Of a DNA stretch of 64,000 nucleotides, positions 10,603 through 20,031 are shown piece by piece (the stretch's first letter is position 1; each line of letters begins with the position of its first letter). This DNA comes from Streptomyces sp. MUM 178J. GTDB lineage: Bacteria > Actinomycetota > Actinomycetes > Streptomycetales > Streptomycetaceae. Made by a program: the position numbers and the translations under genes. The stretch lies in NCBI RefSeq assembly GCF_022414575.1, contig NZ_JADWYQ010000004.1, positions 211,921-275,920 on the forward strand. The letters run 5' to 3'. A model generated the notes under the pieces. It saw only the letters and a program-made list of their open reading frames with translations, was not told where the DNA came from and searched no databases.

Positions 10603-11946
10603 GTGCCATTCGACACCATCCTGGTCGCCAACCGCGGCGAGATAGCGCTCAGAGTGATCAGGACGTGCAAGGAGATGGGCATCCGCACCGTCGCCGTGCA
10701 CTCCACCGCGGACAAGGACGGCGCCCATGTGCGGGCCGCCGACGCGGCCGTGCAGATCGGCCCCGGCGCGCCCCGCAAGAGCTATCTCTCCGCCCCCGCC
10801 GTGATCGAGGCCGCCCTGAGCACCGGCGCCCAGGCCGTCCACCCCGGCTATGGCTTCCTCTCCGAGGATCCCGACTTCGCCGAGATCTGCGCCGACAACG
10901 GCCTCGTCTTCATCGGCCCCCGGCCCGAGGTCCTCTCCCGCCTCGGCGACAAGGCCGTGGCCCGCGAGCTGATGACGGACGCCGGGCTGCCAGTCCTGCC
11001 CGGCAGCCCCGGCACCGTCGACAGCGCGGCGGAGGCAGCCGACCTCGCCGCCCGCATCGGCTTTCCACTGATCATCAAGGCGGCGGCGGGCGGCGGCGGC
11101 CGCGGCATGACCGTCGTACGGCAGCCGAGCGAGCTGCTGCCCGCCTACCGGCAGACCCGCGCCACCGCGCAGGCCGTCTTCGGCGACAACCGCGTCTATC
11201 TGGAACGGTTCTGCGACAGCGCCCGCCATATCGAGGTGCAGGTGCTCGCCGACGGCCACGGCGCGGTGCTGCACCTCGGTGAACGCGACTGCTCCGTGCA
11301 GCGCCGCCACCAGAAGCTGATCGAGGAGAGCCCGGGGCCCGGCCTGCACAAGGAGCTCACCGCAGCCATGGCCCGCGCTGCCGTGCGCGGCGCCCGGGCC
11401 GTCGGCTACACCGGCGCCGGCACCTTTGAATTCCTCGTCCACGACGAGGGCTTCTCCTTCATGGAGATGAACTGCCGCATCCAGGTGGAGCACCCGGTCA
11501 CCGAGGCCGTGTTCGGCGTCGACCTGGTCCGCGAGCAGATCCAGGTCGCCGCGGGGGAGGAGCTGCGCTTCACCCAGGACGACCTTCAGCCGCGCGGCGC
11601 GGCCGTCGAATGCCGGGTCAACGCCGAGGACCCGGCACGCGACTTCGCCCCGAGCCCGGGAACGCTCGAGCAGTTCGTCCCGCCGGGCGGCCCCTTCGTC
11701 CGGGTCGACACCCACGGCTACGCCGGCTGGCGGGTGCCGTCCCACTACGATTCCCTGCTCGCCAAGGTCATCACCTGGGCGCCCGACCGCGACCGGGCCC
11801 TGGACCGGATGGACCGGGCCCTCGCCGAGTTCCGCATCTCGGGCCCCGGGGTGCACACCACGATCCCGCTGCTGCGGGATGTGCTCGCCGACCCGGCCTT
11901 CCGCGACGGCAAGCACGACACGTCCTTCCTCGACACGCGCCGCTGA
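10603..11946 (+). CDS. accC: Acetyl-CoA carboxylase biotin carboxylase subunit
   Basis: 447-aa AccC-type ATP-grasp enzyme, the normal length. It begins with the family's ILVANRGEIALRVIR, has the glycine-rich ATP loop KAAAGGGGRGM, HPGYGFLSE and the metal/catalytic stretch EMNCRIQVEHPVTE. It carboxylates biotin on the neighbouring carrier protein. The GTG start is 3 nt after that gene's stop, and the coding region ends just before a strong terminator that closes the PKS operon. It is probably a cluster-specific copy that boosts malonyl-CoA supply during antibiotic production. Confidence 0.93.
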   Translation: MPFDTILVANRGEIALRVIRTCKEMGIRTVAVHSTADKDGAHVRAADAAVQIGPGAPRKSYLSAPAVIEAALSTGAQAVHPGYGFLSEDPDFAEICADNGLVFIGPRPEVLSRLGDKAVARELMTDAGLPVLPGSPGTVDSAAEAADLAARIGFPLIIKAAAGGGGRGMTVVRQPSELLPAYRQTRATAQAVFGDNRVYLERFCDSARHIEVQVLADGHGAVLHLGERDCSVQRRHQKLIEESPGPGLHKELTAAMARAAVRGARAVGYTGAGTFEFLVHDEGFSFMEMNCRIQVEHPVTEAVFGVDLVREQIQVAAGEELRFTQDDLQPRGAAVECRVNAEDPARDFAPSPGTLEQFVPPGGPFVRVDTHGYAGWRVPSHYDSLLAKVITWAPDRDRALDRMDRALAEFRISGPGVHTTIPLLRDVLADPAFRDGKHDTSFLDTRR

Positions 11947-11956
11947 GACGCCCGTC

Positions 11957-11998
11957 GAGCGAGGCCCGGCTCCCCTTACGGGGAACCGGGCCTCGCTC
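11957..11998. terminator. Bidirectional hairpin terminator
   Basis: Arms 11957-11975 and 11980-11998 (19 nt, one mismatch) with a TTAC loop. It lies between the end of the plus-strand PKS operon and the end of the minus-strand SDR gene. Confidence 0.85.
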
Positions 11999-12025
11999 AT
12001 GTCTCGTCGCGCTTCTCCGCGCCAT

Positions 12026-12712
12026 TCACCAGTCCATGACGGCGTCCCGGCGGAGGAACACCCCGGACGGCCCGTCGTCGGGCAGCGTCGCCGCCCGGAC
12101 GATGTGCTCCGCCGCGGCCTCGGGGGTCTGCTCGGCGTCCGGCCGCATCCGGGTGCGCACCATGCCCGGGTTGATCGCGTTCACCAGCACGCCCGTGCCC
12201 GCGGTCTCCTTGGCCAGCATCACGGTGAGCGCGTTGAGCGACACCTTGGAGACCGAGTACGCCGGACACATCTCGGCGATGCCGAAGGCGAACGAGCCCG
12301 TCCCGCTGGAGACGTTGACCACCCGGCCCCAGCCGCGGCGCACCATCTGCGGCACCACCGCCTGGGCCACCCGCCACGAGCCGTACAGATTGACCTCCAG
12401 GGTGCGGCGCACCAGCTCCAGGTCGACGTCGCTGGGGCGCTCCCCCCAGTCCAGTTGGATGCCCGCGTTGTTGACGAGGACGTCCACTTCGCCGGCCTGC
12501 TGCACGGCCAGCGACACCGACGCCGGGTCCGTGACGTCCAGCGCCACGCCCCGCGCCCCTTCCCCGAGGCCCGCCGCGGCCTTGTCCGCCGCCTCCCGGT
12601 CACGTGCCGCGATCACGACCCGACATCCGCCGGAATGCAACCGTGCGGCGACGGCGAGGCCGATGCCGCGGTTGGCGCCGGTGACGAGGGCGGTGGGGGT
12701 GGACGGTTTCAT
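12026..12712 (-). CDS. SDR-family oxidoreductase
   Basis: 228-aa classical short-chain dehydrogenase: TGANRGIG near residue 10, NNAG near 82, Ser in NVSSGTG and YSVSK near 150. The ATG at 12712 has a GGAGGAG site. It resembles carbonyl-type reductases that act on small or aromatic ketones. It stands apart from the main operon on the other strand, downstream of MCO2. It may reduce a tailored intermediate; the substrate cannot be told from the sequence. Confidence 0.8.
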   Translation of the reverse strand: MKPSTPTALVTGANRGIGLAVAARLHSGGCRVVIAARDREAADKAAAGLGEGARGVALDVTDPASVSLAVQQAGEVDVLVNNAGIQLDWGERPSDVDLELVRRTLEVNLYGSWRVAQAVVPQMVRRGWGRVVNVSSGTGSFAFGIAEMCPAYSVSKVSLNALTVMLAKETAGTGVLVNAINPGMVRTRMRPDAEQTPEAAAEHIVRAATLPDDGPSGVFLRRDAVMDW

Positions 12713-12952
12713 GGCTCCTCCGGTGGTGTTTCCCCAGCCCCGCCCCATCCCGTAACCGGGGCTGAGCCCTGGACCCCCGGCGCCTGGATCTCTCCCGGCT
12801 GCCTCCCCCGGACTCCGTCCGGGGGTGCCCCCACGGAGGTACCCACAGGCGGGGCTTGATTTTCAAGCCCGTCCGGCGATTGAGGACACGGCCGAAGGCC
12901 GTACGGGGCCCGGGGGCCTGCCCCGGTTGCGGGAACGGGGCGGGGTGGGGGA
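12713..12952. repeat. Intergenic region with Streptomyces-type repeat and hairpins
   Basis: 240 bp between MCO2 (ending at 12953) and the SDR gene. It contains a 9-3-9 hairpin (12805-12825) that may end MCO2 transcription, and a perfect 8-3-8 palindrome GGGCTTGATTTTCAAGCCC at 12852-12870. This is followed by the GTCCGGCGATTGAGGAC type of sequence, widespread between Streptomyces genes. No coding potential was seen. Confidence 0.55.
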
Positions 12953-14587
12953 CTAATGCCGTGCGTAGGCGATGATCTGCCGCGGCGCATCCCCCTCGGA
13001 CCCGGGCTTCACGACGGTGAACTGCCCCATCATCCCCTGGTCCTCGTGGCGCAGCTGATGGCAGTGGAACATGTAGGGCTTCTTCTCGTCCGTGTAGTCG
13101 GGCAGCGCCACGGCCAGTCGCACCATGTCCCCCGGCGGCACGTACACGGTGTCCTTCGCACCGACCAGATGCGCCGCCGGCTTGTTTCCCGCGTACTGCA
13201 GGACGTTGAAGCTGAGACCGTGGATATGGAAGCTGTGGACGCCGTCCGCGTTGCCCTCGACCTCCCAGACCTCCACCCGGCCCGCCGGGCACACCTCGTC
13301 GATGCGCTCCATGTCCATCTTCTTGCCGTTGATGTTGGTGCCGCTGAGGCGGAAACGGCGTACGCGGGGCGAGTCGGGCAGCTCGATCGGGGCGGGTGCG
13401 CCGCGCAGCCGGTCCGGCACGGGGGGCGACTCGGTCAGCCGCTTGTCGGCACGCAGTTCGATCATGTCGAAGGTGTCCTCGCCGCCGTCGAGCCGCTTGG
13501 TCGGGAAGCCGACGCCGATGTCGGGCGGGAAGCTGCGCAGCACGGTGCGCTCGCCGGGCTCGACCGCCACGACGACCTCCGCGCGCTCGGCGGGCGCGAG
13601 CTGGATGCGGCGCAGCGGCACCGGTTTGGCCACCAGCCCGTTCTCCAGCGCGACGAGGGTGAACTCCCGGTTGTCGGTGAAACCGAGGTTGAAGACGCGG
13701 GCGTTGGAACCGTTCATCAGTCGCAGCCGCACCAGTGTGGTGGTGACCCTCAGATGCGGGTCGTAGGTGCCGTTGACCAGGATCGTGTCGCCGAGCACCC
13801 CGATGTTGCCGACGCCGGCGAAGCTCTCCAGCGTGGAGACGTTGCGCAGCTCGATGGAGCCGTCGTCGTTGAACTCGCGGTCCTGGAGGATCAGCGGGAT
13901 GTCGTCGACGCCGTACCGGCCGGGCAGTCCCGCGCCGTCGGAGGCGTCGTCGTCCAGGATGAACATGCCCGCGAGGCCCCGTGAGACATGGTCGGCGGTC
14001 TGGCCGTGCGGATGCGGGTGGTACCAGAGCGTGGACGCGGGCTGGACGATCTCCCACTCCGGCCGCCACACCGCCCCCGGCACCACGGACTGGTGCGGGC
14101 CGCCGTCGTTGACGGCGGGCAGATGCATGCCGTGCCAGTGCATCGTGGTCGTCTCGGGCAGCTTGTTGGTGAAGTGGACGGAGACTCTGTCGCCGCGCCG
14201 GGCACGCAGGGTGGGGCCCAGGAACGCGCCGTTCACGCCCCAGGTCGGCGTCTGCTTCCCCGGGATCAGCTCGCTGGCGCCCTCCTGCGCCGTGAGGGTG
14301 AAGCGCCTTCCGCCCGAGCCGTCGGACGTGCCTTCCAGAAGCGGGGGGATCCGGACTTTGTTGGCGAACGACAGGGTGCCGAGGTTGGTCATCTTCCGGT
14401 CGCCGTACACGGATGCGAAGTTGACGGCGTATGCGCCGCCGAGCAGCACTCCGCCGCCTAACACGCCCGATGCGGTGAGGAACAGCCGCCGCCGCAGCGT
14501 GCGGGGCCTTTTCTCACCGCGGGCCTGCCTTCCTCCGCGTCCGTCGGGGCCGGCTCCCTGTCCGTTGCCCTGTGCATGATGGGTCAT
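12953..14587 (-). CDS. Multicopper oxidase (MCO2), with a TTA codon
   Basis: 544-aa CueO/laccase-like enzyme. After a 30-residue polar N-tail comes a Tat-like signal (RRRLFLTASG and a hydrophobic run to about residue 58). The copper sites are complete: MHWHGMHLP, WYHPHPHGQ, HSFHIHGLSF and FHCHQLRHEDQGMMG. Codon 43 (14461-14459) is TTA, the only TTA found in a gene in this window, so translation probably depends on the developmental leucyl-tRNA bldA. The ATG at 14587 has no strong ribosome-binding site. It faces away from a P450 gene. The role is probably oxidation or coupling of phenolic intermediates outside the cell, or copper detoxification. Confidence 0.85.
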   Translation of the reverse strand: MTHHAQGNGQGAGPDGRGGRQARGEKRPRTLRRRLFLTASGVLGGGVLLGGAYAVNFASVYGDRKMTNLGTLSFANKVRIPPLLEGTSDGSGGRRFTLTAQEGASELIPGKQTPTWGVNGAFLGPTLRARRGDRVSVHFTNKLPETTTMHWHGMHLPAVNDGGPHQSVVPGAVWRPEWEIVQPASTLWYHPHPHGQTADHVSRGLAGMFILDDDASDGAGLPGRYGVDDIPLILQDREFNDDGSIELRNVSTLESFAGVGNIGVLGDTILVNGTYDPHLRVTTTLVRLRLMNGSNARVFNLGFTDNREFTLVALENGLVAKPVPLRRIQLAPAERAEVVVAVEPGERTVLRSFPPDIGVGFPTKRLDGGEDTFDMIELRADKRLTESPPVPDRLRGAPAPIELPDSPRVRRFRLSGTNINGKKMDMERIDEVCPAGRVEVWEVEGNADGVHSFHIHGLSFNVLQYAGNKPAAHLVGAKDTVYVPPGDMVRLAVALPDYTDEKKPYMFHCHQLRHEDQGMMGQFTVVKPGSEGDAPRQIIAYARH

Positions 14588-14785
14588 GGCGCCATGATTG
14601 ACCTTCACCGGCCCAGATTGGTACGGAGATCTCAAGTCCCGCTCGAATGCCATGGGAATCACCCTGGAGAGAGCGCTTTCACCGGTGCGGCTGATTTTCG
14701 ATCGTGTTCGAGTTCTGTTCGAGCCATGGCGGCGAGCGTCGAGGTGACCTTGCTCGCGGACAGCGGATAACCGGAGGTAGACACT

Positions 14786-15973
14786 GTGATCGCACAGTCC
14801 CCGGCACCACCGAAGCCCGCCATGGACGACGGCGGAAGAAAGCTTTTTGCGTGGCTGAAGACCATGAGAGATGAGCATCCCGTCTGGCAGGATCAGCACG
14901 GGGTCTGGCATGTGTTCCGCCACAAGGACGTCCAGCGTGTCATCACCGAGTACGAGGAGTTCTCCGCCGACCAGACGCGGGTCGTCCCCGACCAGCAGCG
15001 CATCTCCCGCGGCGACCTCACCCTGATGGACCCGCCGTTGCACCGGACGATGCGCACGCTGGTGTCGTCGGTCTTCACCCGCAGGGCCATCGACGCGCTC
15101 GCTCCCCGCATCACCGAGATAAGCAGGAACCTGCTGGACGAGGTGGCGGACAAGGAGGAGTTTGACCTCGTCCGCGACTTCGCCTATCCGCTGCCGGTGA
15201 CGGTCATCGCCGAACTGCTCGGCGTTCCAGCCTCCGACCAGCCCCTGTTCAGGAAGTGGGCGGAGACCATCCGGTTCGCGGACGGCGCGGACCCCAACAG
15301 TCCGGAGCTGATCGAGTCCGTCGAGGGCGCGGTGAAGGCCACCACCGAGTATCTCGGCGAACACTGCCGCAGCCGCCGCACCCACCCGCGGGACGACCTC
15401 ATCAGCAGGCTCGTCGCCGCGGAGGTCGACGGTGAACGCATGGACGAAGAGGAAGTCTCCACCTTTGCCGGGCTGCTGCTGATGACGGGGCATGTCACCA
15501 CCGTGGTGCTCCTCGCCAACGCACTGCTCTGCTTCGACGAGGCGCCCGGCGCCTACGACGACGTCCGCGACGACCGCTCACTGGTGAGCGGGGCGGTGGA
15601 GGAGGTGCTGCGGCTGCGCACCCCCTTCATGCACACCAAGCGCGTCGCCGTGAAGGAGACCGAGGTCGCGGGGGTGCTCGTCCCGCCGGACCAGATGATC
15701 GAGGCCTGGCTGCTGTCCGCCAACCACGACGAGCGGCAGTTCCCCGACGCCGAACGCTTCGACTGCCGGCGGGAGCACAATGCGCACCTCGGTCTCGGCC
15801 ACGGTGTGCACTTCTGCCTCGGGGCGCCGCTGGCCCGGCTGGAGGGCACGATCGCGCTCAACGCGCTCATGGACCGCTATCTGCACGTCGACGTCCTCCA
15901 GAAGGAGTTCGAGCCGTACGGATGGGGCCTGTCCGGCGCTCAGCAGCTGATGGTCCGCGCCCGCCGGGCATGA
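14786..15973 (+). CDS. Cytochrome P450 (first)
   Basis: 395-aa bacterial P450. The heme loop is GLGHGVHFCLG near residue 335-345, with ExxR in EEVLR. The I-helix motif reads TGHVTT (234-239): the acidic residue normally before the threonine is Val237, which is unusual for a simple hydroxylase. The GTG at 14786 follows GGAGG. In related xanthone and pentangular pathways P450s make methylenedioxy bridges or hydroxylate rings; which applies here is unknown. The gene stands alone between MCO2 (divergent) and the MFS gene (convergent). Confidence 0.9.
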   Translation: MIAQSPAPPKPAMDDGGRKLFAWLKTMRDEHPVWQDQHGVWHVFRHKDVQRVITEYEEFSADQTRVVPDQQRISRGDLTLMDPPLHRTMRTLVSSVFTRRAIDALAPRITEISRNLLDEVADKEEFDLVRDFAYPLPVTVIAELLGVPASDQPLFRKWAETIRFADGADPNSPELIESVEGAVKATTEYLGEHCRSRRTHPRDDLISRLVAAEVDGERMDEEEVSTFAGLLLMTGHVTTVVLLANALLCFDEAPGAYDDVRDDRSLVSGAVEEVLRLRTPFMHTKRVAVKETEVAGVLVPPDQMIEAWLLSANHDERQFPDAERFDCRREHNAHLGLGHGVHFCLGAPLARLEGTIALNALMDRYLHVDVLQKEFEPYGWGLSGAQQLMVRARRA

Positions 15974-16046
15974 TGACGCCCGGCACGTTCGGGACGCTTG
16001 GAGAGGCGCTCCGACCGCTCCGGCCGGCACGCCGTCGACGGCCGGA

Positions 16047-17525
16047 TCAGCGATAGGGCGTGGCATCACGTGGGAGGGCCTGGGCGATCAGCGCCACCAG
16101 CACCAGGCCCCCCACCGCGTACGGGTGGAACGCACCGAAGGCGTCCGCGAACGCTTCGGCGGCAGCGGACGCCTCTTCGCTTCCCGCCGGCGGACCGGTT
16201 CCCGCGGACACGGGCAACCCGCTCAGCAGCAGCACCCCCAGGAGCGCGGTGCCCACCGCTCCGCCCAGCTGGACGGAGGCGCCGCACGCGCCTGAAGCCG
16301 CCCCCGCGTCGCCCGGCTCCACACCCGTCCCCGCGTACATGAAGGCCGGGCCGATCACCGCCACCGTTCCCACCCCGCCGAGAAAGGTTCCCGGCGCCAG
16401 CTGCCACCACGCGGCGTCGGCGTCCAGCGCCAGTGCGAACCACAGCAGCCCCGCCGCGGCCAGCAGCGCGCCCATACTCACCGCGTTCCGGCCCAGCCGG
16501 GGCACGGCCCAGCGCAGCAGTTGGGAGGCGATCCCGCCGCCGACGGCCCACGGCAGAAACGTCAGACCGGTGCGCAGCGCGGTGTAGCCCAGGCCGTTCT
16601 GCAGGGTCACGGAGACCGCGACAAAGAAGGCGATCATCACGATGTGCACGGTGAACAGCACCGCGACGGCCGGGCTGAAACCCGGCAGCGCGAACAGCCG
16701 CAGCGGCACCAGCGCCGAGCGGTCCCGCCGGTCCTTGACCCGCGCGTGTGCCGCGTACAGCGCCAGCACCGGCGGCGCGCACGCCAGCGAGATCAGCATC
16801 CAGGCCGGCCACCCGGCGTCCTCGCCCTGCACCAGCGGATACAGCGCACACAGCAGACCGGCCGTCACCAGCGCCACGCCCACCAGATCCATCCGCAGCG
16901 GTCGCTCGGCGCGGGTGTCGGGGATGAGCGCCCAGGAGGCGGCCAGAGCGACCAGCCCCACCGGCACATTGATCAGGAAGAGGCCGCGCCAGCCGAGCCC
17001 CGCGACGTCGTATGTCACGAACACCCCGCCCAGCAGCGGCCCGATCACCGAGGCGACTCCGGTCACCGCGCCGAACGCCGCGCTGGCCCCGGCCCGTTCC
17101 CGCAGCGGGAAGACCGCGTACACCGTCGCCATCACCTGCGGCACCATCAGGGCGGCGGCCAGCCCCTGGAGCGTCCGCGCCACGATCATGAAGGGGGCGT
17201 CGGGCGCGAGCCCGCAGGCCGCGGAGGCCGCGGTGAAGCAGCCCACGCCCAGCAGGAACAGCGTGCGGCGCCCGTACCGGTCGCCCAGCCGCCCGCCGGT
17301 GATGACCCCTGCGCCGAACGCCAGCGTGTACGCGGCCAGGAACCACTGCGAAGCCGCATGGCCGGCGCCCAGTCCGTCGCGCATCGCCGGCAGCGCCACG
17401 GTGACCACGGTGACGTCCAGCAGGTTCATGAACATCGCCACGAGCATCAGCGAGAGCATCATCCGGCGGCGGGGATGCGGCTCTGGCTCCGCCCCCGTCG
17501 TACGGGTCGTCTCCGGCACGGCCAT
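16047..17525 (-). CDS. MFS drug exporter (DHA2, 14-TMS type)
   Basis: 492-aa EmrB/QacA-like transporter with about 14 hydrophobic helices, starting LSLMLVAMFMNLLDVTVVTVALP. The family loop GGRLGDRYGRR lies after helix 2. It exports small hydrophobic drugs by proton antiport, so it is a likely self-resistance or product exporter. The ATG is preceded by CGGAGGA. It diverges from the MMPL gene across a region with a large inverted repeat (17620-17659). Confidence 0.9.
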   Translation of the reverse strand: MAVPETTRTTGAEPEPHPRRRMMLSLMLVAMFMNLLDVTVVTVALPAMRDGLGAGHAASQWFLAAYTLAFGAGVITGGRLGDRYGRRTLFLLGVGCFTAASAACGLAPDAPFMIVARTLQGLAAALMVPQVMATVYAVFPLRERAGASAAFGAVTGVASVIGPLLGGVFVTYDVAGLGWRGLFLINVPVGLVALAASWALIPDTRAERPLRMDLVGVALVTAGLLCALYPLVQGEDAGWPAWMLISLACAPPVLALYAAHARVKDRRDRSALVPLRLFALPGFSPAVAVLFTVHIVMIAFFVAVSVTLQNGLGYTALRTGLTFLPWAVGGGIASQLLRWAVPRLGRNAVSMGALLAAAGLLWFALALDADAAWWQLAPGTFLGGVGTVAVIGPAFMYAGTGVEPGDAGAASGACGASVQLGGAVGTALLGVLLLSGLPVSAGTGPPAGSEEASAAAEAFADAFGAFHPYAVGGLVLVALIAQALPRDATPYR

Positions 17526-17619
17526 CCGGTCCTCCGTCAGTCCGGCTCACGCGCTGTGCGGTAGCGCGCCTCGCGGACGCAGCACGGCCGAGAGGGCGCG
17601 GTCACCCTGCCAGCGGCCT

Positions 17620-17659
17620 CTACAGCCTCGCTCAAGCCGGGCGTTGAGCGGGTCTGTAG
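17620..17659. promoter_or_regulatory. Long inverted repeat in a divergent promoter region
   Basis: Arms 17620-17635 and 17644-17659 (16 nt each, 14 matching) around an 8-nt spacer, with outer ends CTACAG/CTGTAG and inner ends GCTCAA/TTGAGC. It is placed midway between two divergent transporter genes (MFS and MMPL), where a shared repressor operator would be expected. No matching regulator gene adjoins it. Confidence 0.55.
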
Positions 17660-17713
17660 TCACCGGCGAGCCGGGCTTGGGTTGATGGACTCCCGAAGTG
17701 TGAGGAGGGCTCC

Positions 17714-19894
17714 GTGACCGTCACGCCTGACGAGAAGACACCGACACCGAATGCCGAGCCCCCCGAACGGGCCGGCGTCTTCGCACGGATGGCCCGGCTC
17801 GCCGGCCGGCGCAAGTGGTCCGCACTTGCCCTGTGGGTGGTCGTGCTGGTCGGCGTGTGGGCGGCCGCGTCCGCCCTCGGGGAGAAGTACCGCGACGACT
17901 ACACCCTCCCCGACACCGAGTCCCAGCGTGCCGTGGAGCTCCTGAAGGAGCACTCGCCCGCCAGCGCCGGCGGCTCGGTCGAGATCGTGCTGCACAGCGA
18001 GGCCGGACTGCGCGACCCCGGCACGGTCACCGCGGTCGAGGCGATGCTCGACAAGGTGTCCGGGCTGCCGCATGTGAGCCAGGTGCGCAGTCTGTACGAC
18101 GACGGGGCGGCCATCTCCCAGGACGGCACGATCGGTTTCGCCACCGTCTCCCTCGATGTGCCCGACGAGGAGATGGAGATCGCCGACACCCAGCGGATCC
18201 TGGACACCGCGCGCACGGCGCAGACCGACGAGCTGGCGGTCGAGCTGGGCGGCGAGCCCGCCCGTGAGCTGGACGTTCCGGCGGGCGGCGCGGCCGAGGG
18301 CGCGGGCATCATCGCCGCGCTGGTCATCCTGGTGTTCATGTTCGGCACGGTCATCGCCGCCGGACTGCCCGTGATCACCGCCGTGTTCGCGGTGGGCTCC
18401 ACCATGGGCCTGATCGTGCTGGCCTCGCATCTGTTCACCATCGCCAGCTTCACCCCGTATGTGATGATGCTCGTCGGCCTCGGCGTCGGCATCGACTACG
18501 CGCTGCTGATCTTCGCCAGATACCGCGCGGAGCTGGTCCGAGGAGTCGCCCCCGACAAGGCCGCCGAGCGGGCCCTTGACGTCGCGGGGCGCACCGTCTT
18601 CTTCGCCGGCTGCACCGTGATCATCGCGCTGCTGGGCCTGGTCGCGCTGGGGCTCGGCATGCTGCGCGGCACGGCGATCGCGGTGAGCCTCACGGTGCTG
18701 ATCACCATGCTGGCCTCGCTGACGCTGCTGCCCGCGCTGCTGGGGATCTTCGGCAAGCGGTTCGCCCGGCAGTTCACCGCGCGGGCGGAGAAGAAGGCCG
18801 CGCGGGGCAAGAGCACCGACGGCGCCGGCTGGCGGCGCTGGGGCGCGGTCGTGCAGCGGCGTCCCATCGCCGCTCTGGCCGTGGCGGTACTGGCGCTCGG
18901 GGCGCTGTCCGCCCCGGTCCTGGGCATGCGCCTGGGGCTGGCCGACGCGGGCAACGAGCCGACGACGGCCACCAGCCGCACCGCGTACGACCTGCTGGCC
19001 GACGGCTTCGGCCCCGGCTTCAACGGCCCGCTGATCGTGGTGGCCGACGGGGGCGAAGGCTCACAGCAGGCCGCGGCCGCGCTCACCGAGCGGCTCGGCT
19101 CGGTCTCCGGCGTCGCGGGCGCCAGCGACCCGATCCCCACCGAGGACGGCCGGGCCGCCATGGTCATCGCCTATCCGAAGACCTCGCCGCAGGACGAGCA
19201 GACCACAGAACTGCTGCACGATCTGCGGGACGAGGTGCTCCCGCAGGTGGCGAACGAGACCGGAGCGGAGTTCGCGGTGGGCGGCGCGACCGCGGCCATC
19301 GTGGACTACTCCGACACCGTCGCCGCCAGGATGGCGCTCTTCGTCGCCATCGTGGTCGGCCTTTCCGTGCTGCTGCTGATGGCGGTGTTCCGTTCCGTGC
19401 TCATCCCGCTCAAGGCGGCCGTGCTCAATCTGCTGAGCATCGGCGCGGCGCTCGGCGCGGTCACGCTCGTCTTCCAGCACGGCTGGCTCGGCGTCGACAA
19501 GGGGCCCATCGAGGCGTTCCTGCCGATCATGATCTTCGCGATCGTCTTCGGCCTCTCCATGGACTACGAGATCTTCCTGATCTCCCGGATGCGCGAGGAG
19601 TGGCAGGCGACCCGCGACCACGCCCGGGCGGTGCGCGAGGGCCTGGCCCGCACCGGCGCGGTCATCACGGCCGCCGGCGCCATCATGATCGTCGTCTTCG
19701 GCGCCTTCATGCTCAGCCATGACCGGATGCTGCGTCAGTTCGGTTTCGGCCTCGCCGTCGCCATCTTCATCGACGCCGTGATCGTCCGCTGTCTGATCGT
19801 CCCCGCCGCCATGCAGCTGATGGGACGCCATGCCTGGTCGCTGCCGCGCTGGATGGAAAAGGCGCTGCCTCGAGTGGAACTCGAGAAGGACTAG
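17714..19894 (+). CDS. MMPL-family transporter
   Basis: 726-aa RND-superfamily (MMPL) membrane protein. The N-terminal helix near residues 35-55 is followed by a soluble domain, then six-helix blocks around 195-350 and 530-715, the typical two-fold layout. Conserved stretches GVGIDYALLIFARYR and LSMDYEIFLISRMREEW carry the proton-relay Asp/Tyr pairs of the family. Streptomyces copies in antibiotic clusters export products. The GTG start at 17714 follows GAGGAGGG. It is divergent from the MFS gene. Confidence 0.9.
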   Translation: MTVTPDEKTPTPNAEPPERAGVFARMARLAGRRKWSALALWVVVLVGVWAAASALGEKYRDDYTLPDTESQRAVELLKEHSPASAGGSVEIVLHSEAGLRDPGTVTAVEAMLDKVSGLPHVSQVRSLYDDGAAISQDGTIGFATVSLDVPDEEMEIADTQRILDTARTAQTDELAVELGGEPARELDVPAGGAAEGAGIIAALVILVFMFGTVIAAGLPVITAVFAVGSTMGLIVLASHLFTIASFTPYVMMLVGLGVGIDYALLIFARYRAELVRGVAPDKAAERALDVAGRTVFFAGCTVIIALLGLVALGLGMLRGTAIAVSLTVLITMLASLTLLPALLGIFGKRFARQFTARAEKKAARGKSTDGAGWRRWGAVVQRRPIAALAVAVLALGALSAPVLGMRLGLADAGNEPTTATSRTAYDLLADGFGPGFNGPLIVVADGGEGSQQAAAALTERLGSVSGVAGASDPIPTEDGRAAMVIAYPKTSPQDEQTTELLHDLRDEVLPQVANETGAEFAVGGATAAIVDYSDTVAARMALFVAIVVGLSVLLLMAVFRSVLIPLKAAVLNLLSIGAALGAVTLVFQHGWLGVDKGPIEAFLPIMIFAIVFGLSMDYEIFLISRMREEWQATRDHARAVREGLARTGAVITAAGAIMIVVFGAFMLSHDRMLRQFGFGLAVAIFIDAVIVRCLIVPAAMQLMGRHAWSLPRWMEKALPRVELEKD

Positions 19895-20031
19895 AGGCAC
19901 AGAAGTGAAGGAAGGGCCGTCGGAGCGCTCTCTAGCAAGGCGCAAGCGGCTCTTCCTATCCTGAGCGCGCACAGCAAGCACGGCAAACCAGCAGCAGCGC
20001 TACTCCCTTCACAGGGGAATCGAGGTTGAAC

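Noticed and set aside
12852..12870. Perfect palindrome GGGCTTGA-TTT-TCAAGCCC as a further MarR operator
   Set aside because: It fits the CTTGA-N3-TCAAG pattern but is part of a widespread Streptomyces intergenic repeat, so the match is probably coincidental.
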